Source: Triplophysa rosa (taxonomy: Eukaryota; Chordata; Actinopteri; Cypriniformes; Nemacheilidae). Taken from it: a DNA stretch of 64,000 nucleotides. The position numbers and the translations under genes are program-made. The stretch is from positions 1 to 64,000 of the forward strand of contig NW_026634391.1 of assembly GCF_024868665.1 (NCBI RefSeq), in the 5' to 3' direction. The notes beneath the pieces are model-generated. The model searched no databases and was not told where the DNA came from. It worked only from the letters and a program-made list of their open reading frames with translations. Position 1 is the first letter of the stretch; every line of letters begins with the position of its first letter. Positions 33,241-43,860 of this stretch are shown piece after piece.

Positions 33241-33899
33241 AGGATAAATAGTCCGAGGTGACAGAGCCAGACACACTTCAGATACAGCCTACAGACACCG
33301 TGCAACATGTGAGTTAAAAATGTTTAAAAAAAATTGTGAGTTACAGTTTACATGTTTGCATTTTAAAATCAGTATATATGGTCTATTAGAATCTTTAAAA
33401 CGTTGAAAGAACCAGTGCAGTGGTTCTCAAAAAGCCACAAGTTTTCTCAAAAAGGTATATCTCATACATTTTTACAGCTGACTGGTGCAATATTTAGGCC
33501 TAATACATTTTACATGCGAGTATGTGAGTTTTGTCAGGTGTTGACAATTTGCATTAATTTTATTTGCATAACAGCTAATACTGCTATATGTGATCTGATT
33601 TTCTTACACTGTAATCTTTCCCTTATGTAAAGAGCCGATATGTTTATTGCATTTGTCTTTTTTACTAAACAAAATTACAAATAAAGGTAATAAAACTCCT
33701 GGTCAACAAGGAGTAATTAGCCAAAGGAACACTTATATCTGATGTTTGGTTTTTAATGAAGCACTCCAACTGACCAGGTAGGACACTTTGAATCAATGTA
33801 TTTTTTGGAGCTTGTTATAGTTACCATGCTTTTCACTGCTTTACAGTCTGCAGATAAAAGACTCCTGGGATAAAATAGTTCTTACCTGCAACATAAAAG
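33241..33899 (+). promoter_or_regulatory. RNase gene promoter and non-coding exons (predicted)
   Basis: A TATA-like GGATAAATAG at 33241-33250 precedes a likely first exon ending CAACAT at 33308 with a GTGAGT donor. A second non-coding exon (33847-33899) lies between a TTTACAG acceptor and a GTATG donor. The coding exon starts at 34002. Splicing is inferred from signals only. Confidence 0.5.
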
Positions 33900-34004
33900 G
33901 TATGTTATTCCGTTGTTTAATTTCACTTCATCACTATTCATTTTATCACCTAAACTGTTAATTTATTCAAATGACAATATATGTTGCCGTATGCTCAACA
34001 GGTC

Positions 34005-34436
34005 ATGAATATGGATTGGTCAATGACTTTTCTGCTTGTGTTGGGTACCTTATTGTCCACTGGTGCAGTAGATGAAAAATATAAGAAATTCCTCAACCAG
34101 CATGTGTCTGACCTGGAATTGCATGACTCGTCTGTGTACCAAAGCAAGTATTGGAGTGCAGAAATTATGCGGAGAAAGATCACAAAAGACAGAACTACCG
34201 ATGTCTGCAAAAAAATTAACACCTTTGTACTAGAAGATCCAGCCAATGTTAGAAACATTTGTGAAAATAAACAAGGCTTAATTACAAGCGAAACAAAATT
34301 TCATACAATTACATGTACATTAATGTGGAATAGTGGACCGAGGTACCCAAATTGTAATTACGACTGTAAATACAGCGTTTGTCGTATTGTTGTGCTTTGT
34401 AACCCGGAACCAGTGCATTTGGAGGCACTTAAATGA
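34005..34436 (+). CDS. Secreted RNase A-superfamily ribonuclease
   Basis: 143 residues. A signal peptide (MTFLLVLGTLLSTGA) is followed by KFLNQH (His33, equivalent to RNase A His12), CKKINTF (Lys69, equivalent to Lys41) and PEPVHLEA (His138, equivalent to His119). The full catalytic triad is present, so it should cleave RNA outside the cell, like angiogenin-type fish RNases with roles in angiogenesis or host defence. Seven Cys are present (68, 86, 104, 117, 121, 126, 132). The position matching RNase A Cys26 is Trp (KYWSAEI), while two extra Cys lie in NYDCKYSVC. Start at 34005 follows a CAACAG acceptor; an upstream ATG at 33981 lies in the predicted intron. It sits within the TCR V array on the same strand. 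Confidence 0.9.
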   Translation: MNMDWSMTFLLVLGTLLSTGAVDEKYKKFLNQHVSDLELHDSSVYQSKYWSAEIMRRKITKDRTTDVCKKINTFVLEDPANVRNICENKQGLITSETKFHTITCTLMWNSGPRYPNCNYDCKYSVCRIVVLCNPEPVHLEALK

Positions 34437-34810
34437 AAGGGAAAAAAAGGCAGAAATTAGTCTCAAATATCTTTCATGAAGGATGGGTGCTGTGGCTCCA
34501 CCTTGCTTCAGATATATCTTTTTGGTGAAGTTTTGATCAATTATTAATCAGCATTTATCTTTCTATAAAAAAGATTTCAACGTGATTTTGATTCAATCAG
34601 CATTTAACCTTATATGTTTATGATTTAAACAGCAGAGTTTGTGTATTACTGAATAGTTAGTAATACAATCACAGGATTCAGATTTTCCTAATGACTGATG
34701 TAGTTTAGTCAGCTCTGTTAGCATAGATACTGCTGCATTTTCATGGAATGGCAGAGTGGCCTGTGGAACTCCTTGTGAATGTTGAAGCTGACTTCTGCTG
34801 GCAAGACTAA

Positions 34811-34816
34811 AATAAA
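34811..34816 (+). terminator. Polyadenylation signal of the RNase gene
   Basis: AATAAA about 375 bp after the stop codon is the first full signal on the + strand. Confidence 0.6.
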
Positions 34817-34829
34817 CATTTCCTCAGTA

Positions 34830-36200
34830 AATTTTCTTCAATTGACTACATTCCTGACTCCTTGTCTTCATTTATCAAAACTGGTCTTTACTGTAATTTC
34901 CCATACAATACAATTTTGTTATTTGATTGTTTGTGTTCTGTAATTCTTAAATGCTAGGCTACTCTAGTGCAAAAAAGTCCCCTCAATCATCGACAATAAG
35001 GGTCCATGAATAATCATGCACTAATATCTGAATTAATACTTCCACATGAACTAATGATGAATGAAGAAATGGTGCAATCAAGAATTAATAAAGGGCTAAC
35101 CTTTACACTGGTGTCATGAGGATTCAAGTGTTAATTCTGCCCAGGTAAACTACATGTTTGTTAGTTAATGTATTAATTAACACCTGAAAGTAAAACTTAC
35201 CAAATCGACCTTTAAATAAAGAACAAGGAGTTCTACTAAGAACTTGTAATGAGTACTTTTGTAATATTTAATATAAATTAACACACACAATTTTATCACA
35301 CTTTTACTACTTTTGATATAGCATCTATCACACTCCTGGATTAGTGGTGGTCCTCCGATTACACATTATCACCATTTTGTTGAGAGTTGAGAGTGGGGCA
35401 ATCACATTAACAGTGGAGCGTGTGACTATGCATGAACGTACTAAATTACCAACAATGTGATCTTGATAACTTGATATTCTGGGTGATTTTATGCATATTT
35501 TTTCCTTTAACATGCCACTACTGTAGCTTCTTTCAATACAAAAAACAGCTAGTTCCTGATCTTCACTTCTTCATATGCACTAGATGATAAGTTTATAATC
35601 AAATCAACCTGGGTAAAGTCATAACAAAGATGCATTAACATGTCATGAACTAATGTCAGTAAACAGCTAGTTAATATTGAATTAATCATCACGGGCCCCT
35701 TCAAGTAATGTCATGACATAAAGATGCATTAACAGGTCATGAGTTAATGTCAGTAAATGGCTAGTTAATAGTGAATTAAAGATCACTGTAAAGACTAAAT
35801 TCTTTGCATGAAAACACGTCATTATACTGGTGTATTTAACTTTAGAATTTTATTTGTATAGACTGCGATGTAAAGAAGCGTTTTTCACAGTGGCTACTCA
35901 CGGAGTGAACTCTTAACAGTGATAAGGTATAGCTAAAAGCGCTACAGACTAACCTTCCGAACATATGAGTTACAGAAGGTATACTTAACTAAGAACGTTT
36001 CGTGAAACACATATTAACGATAAGGTACAGCTTAAGGTATAAATTAAGAACGACGTAGCGATAAGAAAGTTTCGGGGAAAGCGGCCATACATATTTACCT
36101 TTGGTGTTTTCTCTTACAGCAATAATTTTTGAGACTGTTGTAGAGAAAAATATATTCAATCTACTTCAGGTGAGGCTAACATGAAAATCAAATTGATAAT
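34830..36200. other. Intergenic with a short tandem repeat
   Basis: A 75-85 bp phrase with CATTAACA, GTCATGA, CTAATGTCAGTAAA and GCTAGTTAATA recurs at about 35635 and 35705, with looser echoes at 35030. Nothing coding is seen. Confidence 0.4.
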
Positions 36201-36201
36201 T

Positions 36202-36348
36202 TGTGACCCTGCCTGTGAAAACCAGCTCATTTTTTTGTGATGTACTGTTTTCTTCATAAAATCACCCTCAGAATTCACACCGGGAAATAAAATCACTCTC
36301 AGAATTAGATTTTGAGACTTTAGCCTGGTTTTCGCAGACTGGGTCACA
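36202..36348. mobile_element. Small foldback MITE
   Basis: Left TGTGACCCTGCCTGTGAAAA is mirrored by the right end (TTTTCGCAGACTGGGTCACA). Total 147 bp. Confidence 0.65.
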
Positions 36349-36559
36349 TTTATTCTTTCAAGAAGGTCCTCTGACATACAGAAAGTTCTGAGAAGACAAA
36401 GGGAAGTGAAAGCACACTATCGCTCAAAGACAAATGGATGTTGCAGCAAAAGCAGAAGTCCCCTAGATCCCTTTAGCAATCGATTCTTACTAGCTCCAGT
36501 GTGGGAGAACACATAGGTCAAATAAACAACATGCACAGGCATATGGAGGACTAAACCTG

Positions 36560-36930
36560 CAAAAATTATAAATAAATGAATGTATAAATAAATAAATATA
36601 TAAACGAATAAATGTAATAATATGAAAATAAATACAGGAATGAATGGTTTGATAAAACAAAATAATTCGTTTTAGCTATTATTGATCTTAGCTTTAACTT
36701 TTCTTTTCATTTTTTAAATTGATTTATTATTTTTTGTGTCCATTTTTAATTATTTTTAATTATTTTTATTTTTTATTTTTTAGATTATTTTATTTATCAT
36801 TTCCTTTTATTTTTACATTTATTTATTTATACGTTTATTTATTTTTATATTTATTTATTATAGCATGTATTTATTTCCACTTTTATTTATTTATTCTTGT
36901 ATTTATTCTTACTTTTCTGTGTCTTGTATG
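36560..36930. repeat. (ATAAA/TTTAT)n low-complexity inverted stretch
   Basis: AAATAAATA-type repeats (36565-36640) face TATTTATT-type repeats (36720-36910), so the strand can fold on itself. The 70-residue frame inside is low-complexity and not a gene. Confidence 0.7.
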
Positions 36931-37065
36931 ATAATTAGATGGGTTGGTCTTGCCTACTATTGGTTCAGCGTAGATTGAAGCGTTTGATCGATTACTCTTG
37001 ACTTGTTTTGGACTAACGTCACGTCACTCACTGATCGTTTGCTTCGTGTATAACGTTAAGTAACT

Positions 37066-37282
37066 ATGGCGGGCGCACAATTAGCTAGAGAGTTACAGCA
37101 TTTAGCCAATGAAGTCGATAACCATGCATCAAATGACTGTGTGTCATTTAGATTAGATGCACTTATTGAGGATTTATTACAGATTGACGGAGAGATAAAT
37201 TACAAAGTTCTTCAAAATCTGTGCGAGTCAGGGGGTGCTAAGGTGGTGACCAAGTTCCGGTTACAGGTCCTCTGCCAAAGAG
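37066..37282 (+). CDS. Candidate first exon of an integrase-family gene
   Basis: ATG 37066 opens a 72-codon acidic, helical exon (MAGAQLARELQHLANEV start) that ends AAAGAG with a GTGCGT donor in phase 1. The exon at 61569 has the same layout: a short helical N-terminal piece, then a phase-1 donor leaving Gly. Residue-level similarity is weak, so kinship is a suggestion. No second exon is found before degraded Gypsy sequence. Read without splicing it stops at 37290 after 74 codons. Confidence 0.4.
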
Positions 37283-37290
37283 GTGCGTGA

Positions 37291-37660
37291 ACGACCTCAG
37301 CAGATTCGTCGATTCTGAAAGCACAAGACGACTTGATATTAAGATGTCTAATAAACACAGACTTTCTTGTTACATGATTTTGACATTCTTGTTAAGATTG
37401 CAAATTATTGGTATGATCGCCCGTAACGGCTGAAGCGAGGTGAAAAAATAAATAAAGCGATTTGACACGGGATTCGTACGCATACAATAAAGCGAGGCAG
37501 CGTGTCACTACGGTAACAATCAGACTAAGCTATTTCGCAATGCTAGCTGCTGCGGATCTTTGCAATAATATCAAGATGTCACACAACAATATGCAGCTGG
37601 ATGAATCAAGGGAATATGCCCGTTTTAACTTGTGACCTCTGTGTTATTTATCTCTTATGG
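37291..37660. other. Intergenic, nothing recognised
   Basis: An AATAAA occurs at about 37352 and another at 37450. No coding structure. Confidence 0.35.
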
Positions 37661-37663
37661 AAT

Positions 37664-38162
37664 GTAAGGCCTGGCTCTCCTCAGGTTGATAAGCACTCTC
37701 CGCAATCTGTTTAGGTGATCACCCCAGCTCTCCGAGTGGATGATCAGGTCGTCTATATAGGCCGCGGCATAGGCTTGATGGGGCCTTAGGAGGACATCCA
37801 TCATCCTTTGTAAGGTTGTTGGGGCCCCATGGAGCCCGAACGGGAACAGGAAGGTACTGCACCCGGTACTGCCAGTGTCCAGAGGGGGTGCAGAAAGCGG
37901 TCTTTTCCTGCGCGTCTGGGGCCAGTGGTACCTGCCAGTACCCCTTCGTCAGGTCCAAGGTGGTGATGTAGCGTGCCTTTCCCAGACGATCGAGGAGCTC
38001 ATCCACTCGGGGCATGGGGTATCCATCGAAACTGGAGGCCTCGTTCAGCCGAGGGAATTCATTACAGAAGCGGAGAGTGCCGTAGGGCTTGGGGACCATC
38101 ACGATGGGGCTCGACCAGGGGCTGCGGGAAGGCTCTATCAACCCTAATTCCTTCAGTATCAC
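37664..38162 (-). pseudogene. Gypsy reverse transcriptase fragment
   Basis: The frame starts MILKELGLIEPSRSPWSSP, contains LDLTKGYWQVPL (RT block 3) and shifts frame after SGHWQYRV. The catalytic YIDDLIIH (YxDD) is readable in another frame at about 37740-37760. The fragment ends soon after, without RNase H or integrase. Confidence 0.85.
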
Positions 38163-39155
38163 CGTGCATGCAGGTGATGGGGATCATGGACGACCTCCCG
38201 GCGTGGGGTGGGACGATCTCGGGTTGGGCTAGCATTACCGAGCTTACCGAGTCCAGAGTGGCTGTAACCGGCCGGCCGTTGATGTGGACTGTCCTCCACG
38301 AGGCTCCCGGCGGAGTTGACCAGTGCCTGGTACAGCCTGCCATCCAGGCCCGGGGACTCGGTGTGGTCGGCTCCATGGGCATCGGCTCGTCGACGGGGGT
38401 GAGAGCCGCGGGTCTGTTGCCTGGTCGTGAGGTGCCCTCCGGTGGCCGCCATGGTGGGTCCACCCTCCGGGGCGGCAGCCCGGCTCTCTCTCCCGCATCG
38501 CGGGCGGCGGATGCCTCTGCCAGCTCCACCGATTCGACCAGGCTCCAGAAGGAAGTGGGGCCGCGCATGCCGACAGGGTGGCGAAGACGGCGAGGTAAGG
38601 CTCGCAGGAGGCGGTCGACCACAACCCTTTCCGCTACTTGGGAGGTCATGGGCTCTCCGGCAAGCAGCCAGAGATGAGCGATCCGCGACAGCTGGGCGGC
38701 TTGGGCTCTCACCAGAGTTTGCTCATCATACGTCCACTGAAAAAACTTCTGAGCGGCACTGATGGGCGACAGTCCCACCCGGGCGAGGATCTCTGCCTTG
38801 AGGGTCTCGTAGTTCTCGTTGGACGGGGAAGGAAGGGCATGATATGCCCGTTGCGCCTCGCCGGACAGGAACGGCGCCAGAATCCTGGCCCACTCTGGCT
38901 TGACCCAGGCCTCCCGGGTAGCGATCACCTCGAATGTGTGGAGGTATTCTTCTATATCATCCTGTTTGCCGAGTTTCGTCAGCATGTGGTGTGCGTTCGC
39001 ACGAGGATCCGGCAAGGGAGTCGGGGTGGCCATCACTTCGCTCATCCTCTCCACCGTGCGGTCTCGTCGTTGAGACAGCGCTTCGGCGAACTGCTGCTGT
39101 TGGATGGTAATGTCGGCGAGTCGGCGGACGATCTCATCTATATTTCCGCGGTCTC

Positions 39156-39210
<55 letters not shown>

Positions 39211-39261
39211 GCGGTCTGCAAAGAAAAAAAGAGGGATGTTTAGGGAATCGGTACGTGTCAT
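38163..39261 (-). pseudogene. Gypsy gag fused to protease remnant
   Basis: A capsid region (DIEEYLHTFEVIATREAWVK, then YHALPSP and GLSPISAAQKFFQWTYD) is followed by LLRALPRRLRHPVGM. The zinc knuckle is missing, and the protease active site reads TATLDSVSSVML, so D-S/T-G has become D-S-V. The N-terminus is extended by (Ser-Leu)n encoded by a GA microsatellite. Inactive. Confidence 0.8.
39159..39208. repeat. (AG)n microsatellite inside gag
   Basis: About 24 AG units. On the minus strand they encode the Ser-Leu repeat at the gag N-terminus. Confidence 0.92.
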
Positions 39262-39293
39262 TTCTCGTTGTTATGCCCGCATTCTCCACAAGT

Positions 39294-39686
39294 TGTGACG
39301 GCAGAGGAAAGACACGCACAACAATTCACACTTTTCAATGCCTCGGAGAGGAATTTATTAATGGTGCGGCCCGTGGCCGTCAGGGAAACCAGAATAAGTG
39401 AATCTCTTGGGGTAGGTGCCGTGTTGTGGGGGGGGGGTGCATCGTGTCTTTCGTGTCCTTCGTATCCCTCGTGCACAGGTGCTGCTGGGTGCATGGGTCC
39501 TTTGCTGCTGTCGGTCGTCACTCGTCAGAACCTGAGGCAAAACAGGGGAGACAACCATTAGAAATGTTTCGTTATGGAGTCGTAGCTCCCCGTGCTTCTT
39601 GTGAAGCCGGCCTTCATGCCGGCTGAGATGAGTTCTTGACGACCGACAGCTGCGCCTCGTTACCTTCCTCTGTTCCCATGGCGACA
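39294..39686 (-). repeat. LTR of the second Gypsy element
   Basis: Begins TGTGACGGCAG and ends TGGCGACA on the + strand (TGT...ACA). On the minus strand it contains ATTAATAAATTCC, a poly(A) signal. Gag begins on its inner side. Confidence 0.65.
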
Positions 39687-39832
39687 CTGATTGCGCTATG
39701 GGTGACTCGCCAAAGTTACTTATTGTAATCCTTGTGTGAGTAGATAAAGACTAATACACCAGATCACAGCTTTAAGAGCACAATCTCACCTGTCGAAACT
39801 GTGTCTGGAGTAGGAGAAAATATAACTCAAAG

Positions 39833-40043
39833 GGGTGGTTTCCGGGACAGGGTTTAATAGTCCCAGACTAAGTTAAATGTTAGAGTGTCTTGATCGAAAA
39901 CAACTTGCAATGACATATCATATCAGTGCCATTGTTTTGTCTTAAGATGCACACAAGTAATGTTTTTTTGTAAAGTACGTTTTAAAAACGACCTAAATAG
40001 GCCTAGTCCTGGCTTAAGCTAAACCCTGTCCGGGAAACCACCC
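39833..40043. mobile_element. MITE with GGGTGGTTTCC inverted ends
   Basis: Left GGGTGGTTTCCGGGACAGGG and right CCCTGTCCGGGAAACCACCC are near-perfect inverses; inside are CCTAGT/AGACTA relatives. It is 211 bp and non-coding. Confidence 0.75.
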
Positions 40044-40424
40044 GGAATATTGTACTGCAATATCTCAGATCAGCTGCTGAATTTCTTTTTGTCATTCTGC
40101 CACTGGAACAGATTTACAAAAGTCAAAAATCTTGAGGCTGCAAGTGAAGCAAAAGCTAAATGACACTGAGTTGGTGTAAAGGTTCATCTTTTCACCTCTC
40201 ATGTTATTATTACCGTCTGTAAATATGTATAATTCACTGATACAGAATATATATATTTTAACACTTTCATGTCTGCTGGTGATATTTGAGTTAAGGATAA
40301 GATGTTGAACGTAATTTGAGAGAACTGTATGAAGGAGGAGTTTATTACAGACACAACTTCAACTTCAAGTCTGTGAATCAGCTGATGCGTTTGTCTCCTG
40401 TTCAAGTCTGTGTATTGAGACAAA

Positions 40425-40665
40425 ATGTTCATCTATATAATTATATTTTTTGCACAATACATGTGATTTTACAATAACTTTACTACACTTTATTTACCTT
40501 TATTCTCTGTCTCTGTAGTAATGTCATCAGCCTGTACAGTAATAATGAGTTTGTGTGACTCTCTCTTGTAACTACAGCACTTCTGTTCGCTCTCTTCACT
40601 GGTATCCTCAATATACAGATTCATCAATACACTTCCTCATACTGGACTCTTATGGATCAGTAAAA
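40425..40665 (+). pseudogene. TCR V segment V8, pseudogene
   Basis: ATG 40425 opens a leader-like MFIYIIIFFAQY, but the donor reads TGATTT. After a CTGTCTCTGTAG acceptor the exon resembles V5 (ATGTCATCAGCCTGTACAG, then NEFVCDSLL) but contains stops and frameshifts. LHWY is recognisable as TTCACTGGTATC. It fades at about 40665 and has no FR3 or RSS. Confidence 0.65.
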
Positions 40666-40774
40666 ACACACACACTCATTTTTTTATAATCATTTTCAGA
40701 TTTTCTTTAAATGCTTTTTTATCTTTAATTGATCAGGGCATTTAAAACAAGATCTGAACATTTTTACACACATT

Positions 40775-41075
40775 TTTTCAAAGAATTGTTTATTAATTAA
40801 AAAACAAATTAGTTTATTTTTGTTCTCAAGTTTGTGCTGATCATGATACTAAAACTGAATCAGTATACAGCATGTATTAATGACTTTTTAAAACACTTCT
40901 GATCAAAAGAGTGAACCCTTCACTATAACCACACCCACATACATAATAATCTGCCACATCTTCACTTACTTCAGTGATATACAACAAACCACCACAGTTT
41001 CATTTCACTTTTCATTCATAATATACAGTAAATCTACATTCAATGTAAGACACCAGTGCTAAACATATCTGTAAC

Positions 41076-41106
<31 letters not shown>

Positions 41107-41189
41107 CATGTTACAGAATATATATATATATATATATACATATACATGTTACAGAATACAAACTCCTCTGTATTGTTTGAACTGTCAAA
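40775..41189 (+). repeat. Duplicated V9/V16 5' flank
   Basis: About 400 bp matches 55770-56115, including ACCACACCCACATACATAAT. It differs by an expanded (TA)n tract (41078-41150) containing a repeated CATATACATGTTACAGAATA. Confidence 0.75.
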
Positions 41190-41780
41190 ATGGAGACACA
41201 GATGACTTTACTCATGATTTTCACTGTAGTTTCAGGTAAATATACTTTCATTATGTTACAAAGTAAGAGAAAAAACTATCACCTTTTACTGCAAAAGCAA
41301 ATATAACTTGATATATGATTTAACAGACTGTGGCAAGGTGGGCGTGGTTCAGCGAAGTCTGCAGCAGGAGAGAGAGTGAGGAGACGAGCGGTGAGTGAGT
41401 GGCGCTCGCACAAATAATGAACACCTGTGCCTTGTTCCAGTAACTGGCGTGGAGAGGCTTAAAAGCAGCAAGGCAGAGACAGTCTGGGAGAGAGACCGGA
41501 GCTGACGGCTGGAGGCGAGTGGCTTTGAGCGAGTGAGCAGAGGAATTAGAGCGGGAGGCTCTGACCTCAAGAAAGACTGTTCGTACACGGAAGTGGCGGT
41601 GTTTGATTTAGGCGCGTACAGCGCTTGTGTTATTTTGTTATAAAGTTCGTAGTCGTCAGCTCTACCCTGATTCCAGTCTCTTCCTTCCTGTTCCCTTGAA
41701 GTCTTGTTACACAGACTGAACTGTAATATATTTTATTAAAGTCTGATTAGAGAAAAATAAAATATAATTTCAGGTGCATT
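41190..41780 (+). pseudogene. TCR V segment V9, leader only
   Basis: The leader 41190-41235 (METQMTLLMIFTVVS) and its GTAAAT donor match V16. The intron is split by a solo LTR (41329-41711). After the TTTCAG acceptor only GTGCATTC of the V exon survives before unrelated repeat sequence begins near 41780. Thus it is a V16-like gene whose V exon has been replaced. Confidence 0.8.
41329..41711 (+). repeat. Solo LTR in the V9 intron
   Basis: TGTGGCAAGG ... CTTGTTACA with TG...CA ends and a 5-bp duplication CAGAC on both sides. V16 keeps the empty site (TTTAACAGACTGAACTG at 56235), which confirms the insertion. Its length is 383 bp. Confidence 0.85.
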
Positions 41781-41990
41781 CAGGACGTTCTCGGGGTCAC
41801 GTATAGGGGACCCCCAGACAGCAAGCTGACAGGTACAAACCATTGAATAAATGTAAAAAATGTTGATTTGTCAATGTTAATTAATGCTATTAATGATGCA
41901 ATAATGTTGAATTTCAACAAACCACCATTACTGTGATCAGTGTTTGCTTTAGTTGGGCTCTTGACTCTGGATTTTCACGTGTCAATTCAA
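41781..41990. repeat. Foldback-family fragment
   Basis: Contains GACAGCAAGCTGACAGG, TGTTGATTTGTCAATGTTAA and TTTGCTTTAGTTGGGC, shared with the arms of the 23900-25662 element. Confidence 0.6.
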
Positions 41991-42813
41991 TTTCCTCTTT
42001 CAATGTGCGCAATGTGTTTCTATAGTTACACTATAAGTAATACTAATATTCATACTTTCATGATTAATGCAAATTTCCTTTTTAAAAAAGTGGAAAGTAC
42101 TGCGAGAAAATAAACAAAAAAATACTGACATGCATAGGCATCAACCAAGGCCTGGAAGGACCTGGAAGATTCCTGGTGGACGGGTCTGTTTTTGGGCCAC
42201 GAGGGCCGGTGTAGTTATGCCACTGCAGGACGAAACGCAAATGCATGGGACGAAACGCAAATGCGAACAGAGAGATTAGATTTTAAACGTGAATGGGAAT
42301 GACAGCAGCATTGTAGTTTGGTCCCCTGAAGGCCCTGTAATTGTTATGAGAATGTCCTAGTAAAGATCCCCTATATGTTCAGAGACTACCTGAATGTTCT
42401 GTGAAGGTCGACCAAATAACATCCCCACACCCTTTATAAAACTCCACATCGTGACCATCTCAGAACGTTCTGTTACAGGAAGTATCTGCTTCAGGTGTGT
42501 TTAGGGCTGAGGATCAGAAATGCGCATCTCTTGAACAAATACATTTAAACAAGATTTGGAACAACTCAAAGGTTAGTAAATGATGACAGGATTTTTTATT
42601 TTTGGGTGAACTATCCCTTAAACCCAGAGAAACACTGGCCATGCAGATGTAGATAATACAATGTAGATTGTTCATGCTCCACAAAAGTGCTTCAACTTGT
42701 TTCACCACAAGGAGGCGTCATTCCTCAGATGCTTATATAAGTCTGTGTGACCTCAGAATCTGACAACACAAAGAGAGAAAACATTCAAGTTTATCAGTGA
42801 AGTGTAAGTGAAG
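41991..42813. other. Intergenic upstream of V10
   Basis: Frames at 42067 and elsewhere have no recognisable content. The last 90 bp, with TATATAAGTC at 42733, look like the V10 promoter. Confidence 0.45.
42733..42742 (+). promoter_or_regulatory. TATA-like box of V10
   Basis: TTATATAAGT about 80 bp upstream of the V10 leader ATG. Confidence 0.5.
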
Positions 42814-43257
42814 ATGTCAAAACTAGTGATTATTATTCTTATCTTCACAGCACATTATTCTGGTAAGGATATTGTTTTATTATTGACACTATCTGTTTGA
42901 CATCTTCAATATAGCCTATCAAATGATTAATGGATAAATCTGTTTTTCAGCATGTGAGGGAAAGGACAGTGTTGAACAGACTACAAGAGAAATGACTGCA
43001 AACGAAGGACATAAAGTTACTCTACAGTGCAATTTTTCTACCTCTGATACATCTCCATATCTTTTCTGGTACAAACAGCTGCCGAACACATCACCAACAT
43101 TCATTCTGAGTGAATTTACATTTGGTAAAGGAACAACTGAGCCTGAATATCAGAAGAGATTTTCTGCAACACTGAACTCCACAACACAAACTGTGTCATT
43201 GATCATTGGTGATGTAGATGTGAGTGACTCTGCTGTGTATTACTGCGCTCTGAGGCC
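42814..43257 (+). CDS. TCR alpha/delta V segment V10
   Basis: The leader 42814-42862 (MSKLVIIILIFTAHYS) ends in phase 1 at GTAAGG; the V exon is 42951-43257. It is open, with FR1 Cys VTLQCNFS, Trp in LFWYKQLP, CDR2 region EFTFGKG, FR3 QKRFSATL and DSAVYYC, CDR3 start ALRP. It is a distinct member of the V4/V7/V13 group, as shown by the ACEGKDSVEQ start and the same heptamer. Confidence 0.88.
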
Positions 43258-43295
43258 CACAGTCACTAAACACACTCAACACTCACACAAAAACA
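43258..43295 (+). other. V10 RSS
   Basis: Heptamer CACAGTC, a 22-bp spacer and nonamer ACAAAAACA (43287-43295). Confidence 0.82.
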
Positions 43296-43726
43296 CTGAG
43301 TGAACTTGACAAGTCTGGAAACATGTTATTCCTCAACATTAAACACATAACGCCTCTAAATAATCAAAGGAGACGGACAACCAGTGTTTGCTTTAATGAT
43401 TTAAATCTATTAAAATACAGTCCCAACATTTCTGTCACAATCAGTTTGAAAGGTTTGATTTCATGTCACCCTGTGAACTCATCTGTCTTCTCATCTTCAA
43501 TTCAACAAGATGGTTTATTATAGAGTATGTTGATTATACCTTATACAAAGTTAGATTTTAAAGCATAATAACACAGGTTTCAAATCCAACATATACCACA
43601 TTATCACCACTAGGGGGAAACATCTCTTAAATATTTGGGTTGAGGCCGAGACATGAGAATATCAAGAGAAATGATTTAAAGACACACATCACATCAGATA
43701 TTCTCTCTCTTTAACTCACAACAACA
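43296..43726. other. Intergenic
   Basis: No features beyond random short frames. 43590-43720 resembles a V 5' flank. Confidence 0.35.
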
Positions 43727-43860
43727 ATGACAAAGTGGATGATTCTTGCTCTTTTCTTCACTGCTCAGATCTATACTGGTACCAACAAAGAGTGAATAAA
43801 TTCCCCAAATACACACTGAACAGATTTGATACAGATAAAGAGGATTTACGTGTGTGTGAC
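43727..43860 (+). pseudogene. TCR V pseudogene, leader joined to FR2
   Basis: ATG 43727 gives MTKWMILALFFTAQ, a leader. The intron and FR1 are gone, and sequence jumps to DLYWYQQRVNKFPKYTLNRF in another frame, an FR2-CDR2 region. FR3 decays after KEDLRVCDSG. There is no RSS. Confidence 0.7.

Larger units (their letters stand above)
37664..39686 (-). mobile_element. Degraded Gypsy retrotransposon
   Basis: On the minus strand: 5' LTR (39294-39686), gag with a protease remnant, and the first part of the reverse transcriptase, truncated at about 37664. There is no 3' LTR. Gag differs from the element at the left edge, so it is a second Gypsy lineage. Confidence 0.8.

Noticed and set aside
36719..36931. 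Phe/Leu/Ile-rich 70-residue frame that looks like a membrane protein
   Set aside because: It is the translation of a TTTAT low-complexity tract.
37875..39243. Plus-strand frames up to 234 residues
   Set aside because: Antisense to Gypsy gag/RT, GC-rich by-products.
41349..41588. Ser/Leu-rich 79-residue frame
   Set aside because: Lies inside a solo LTR.
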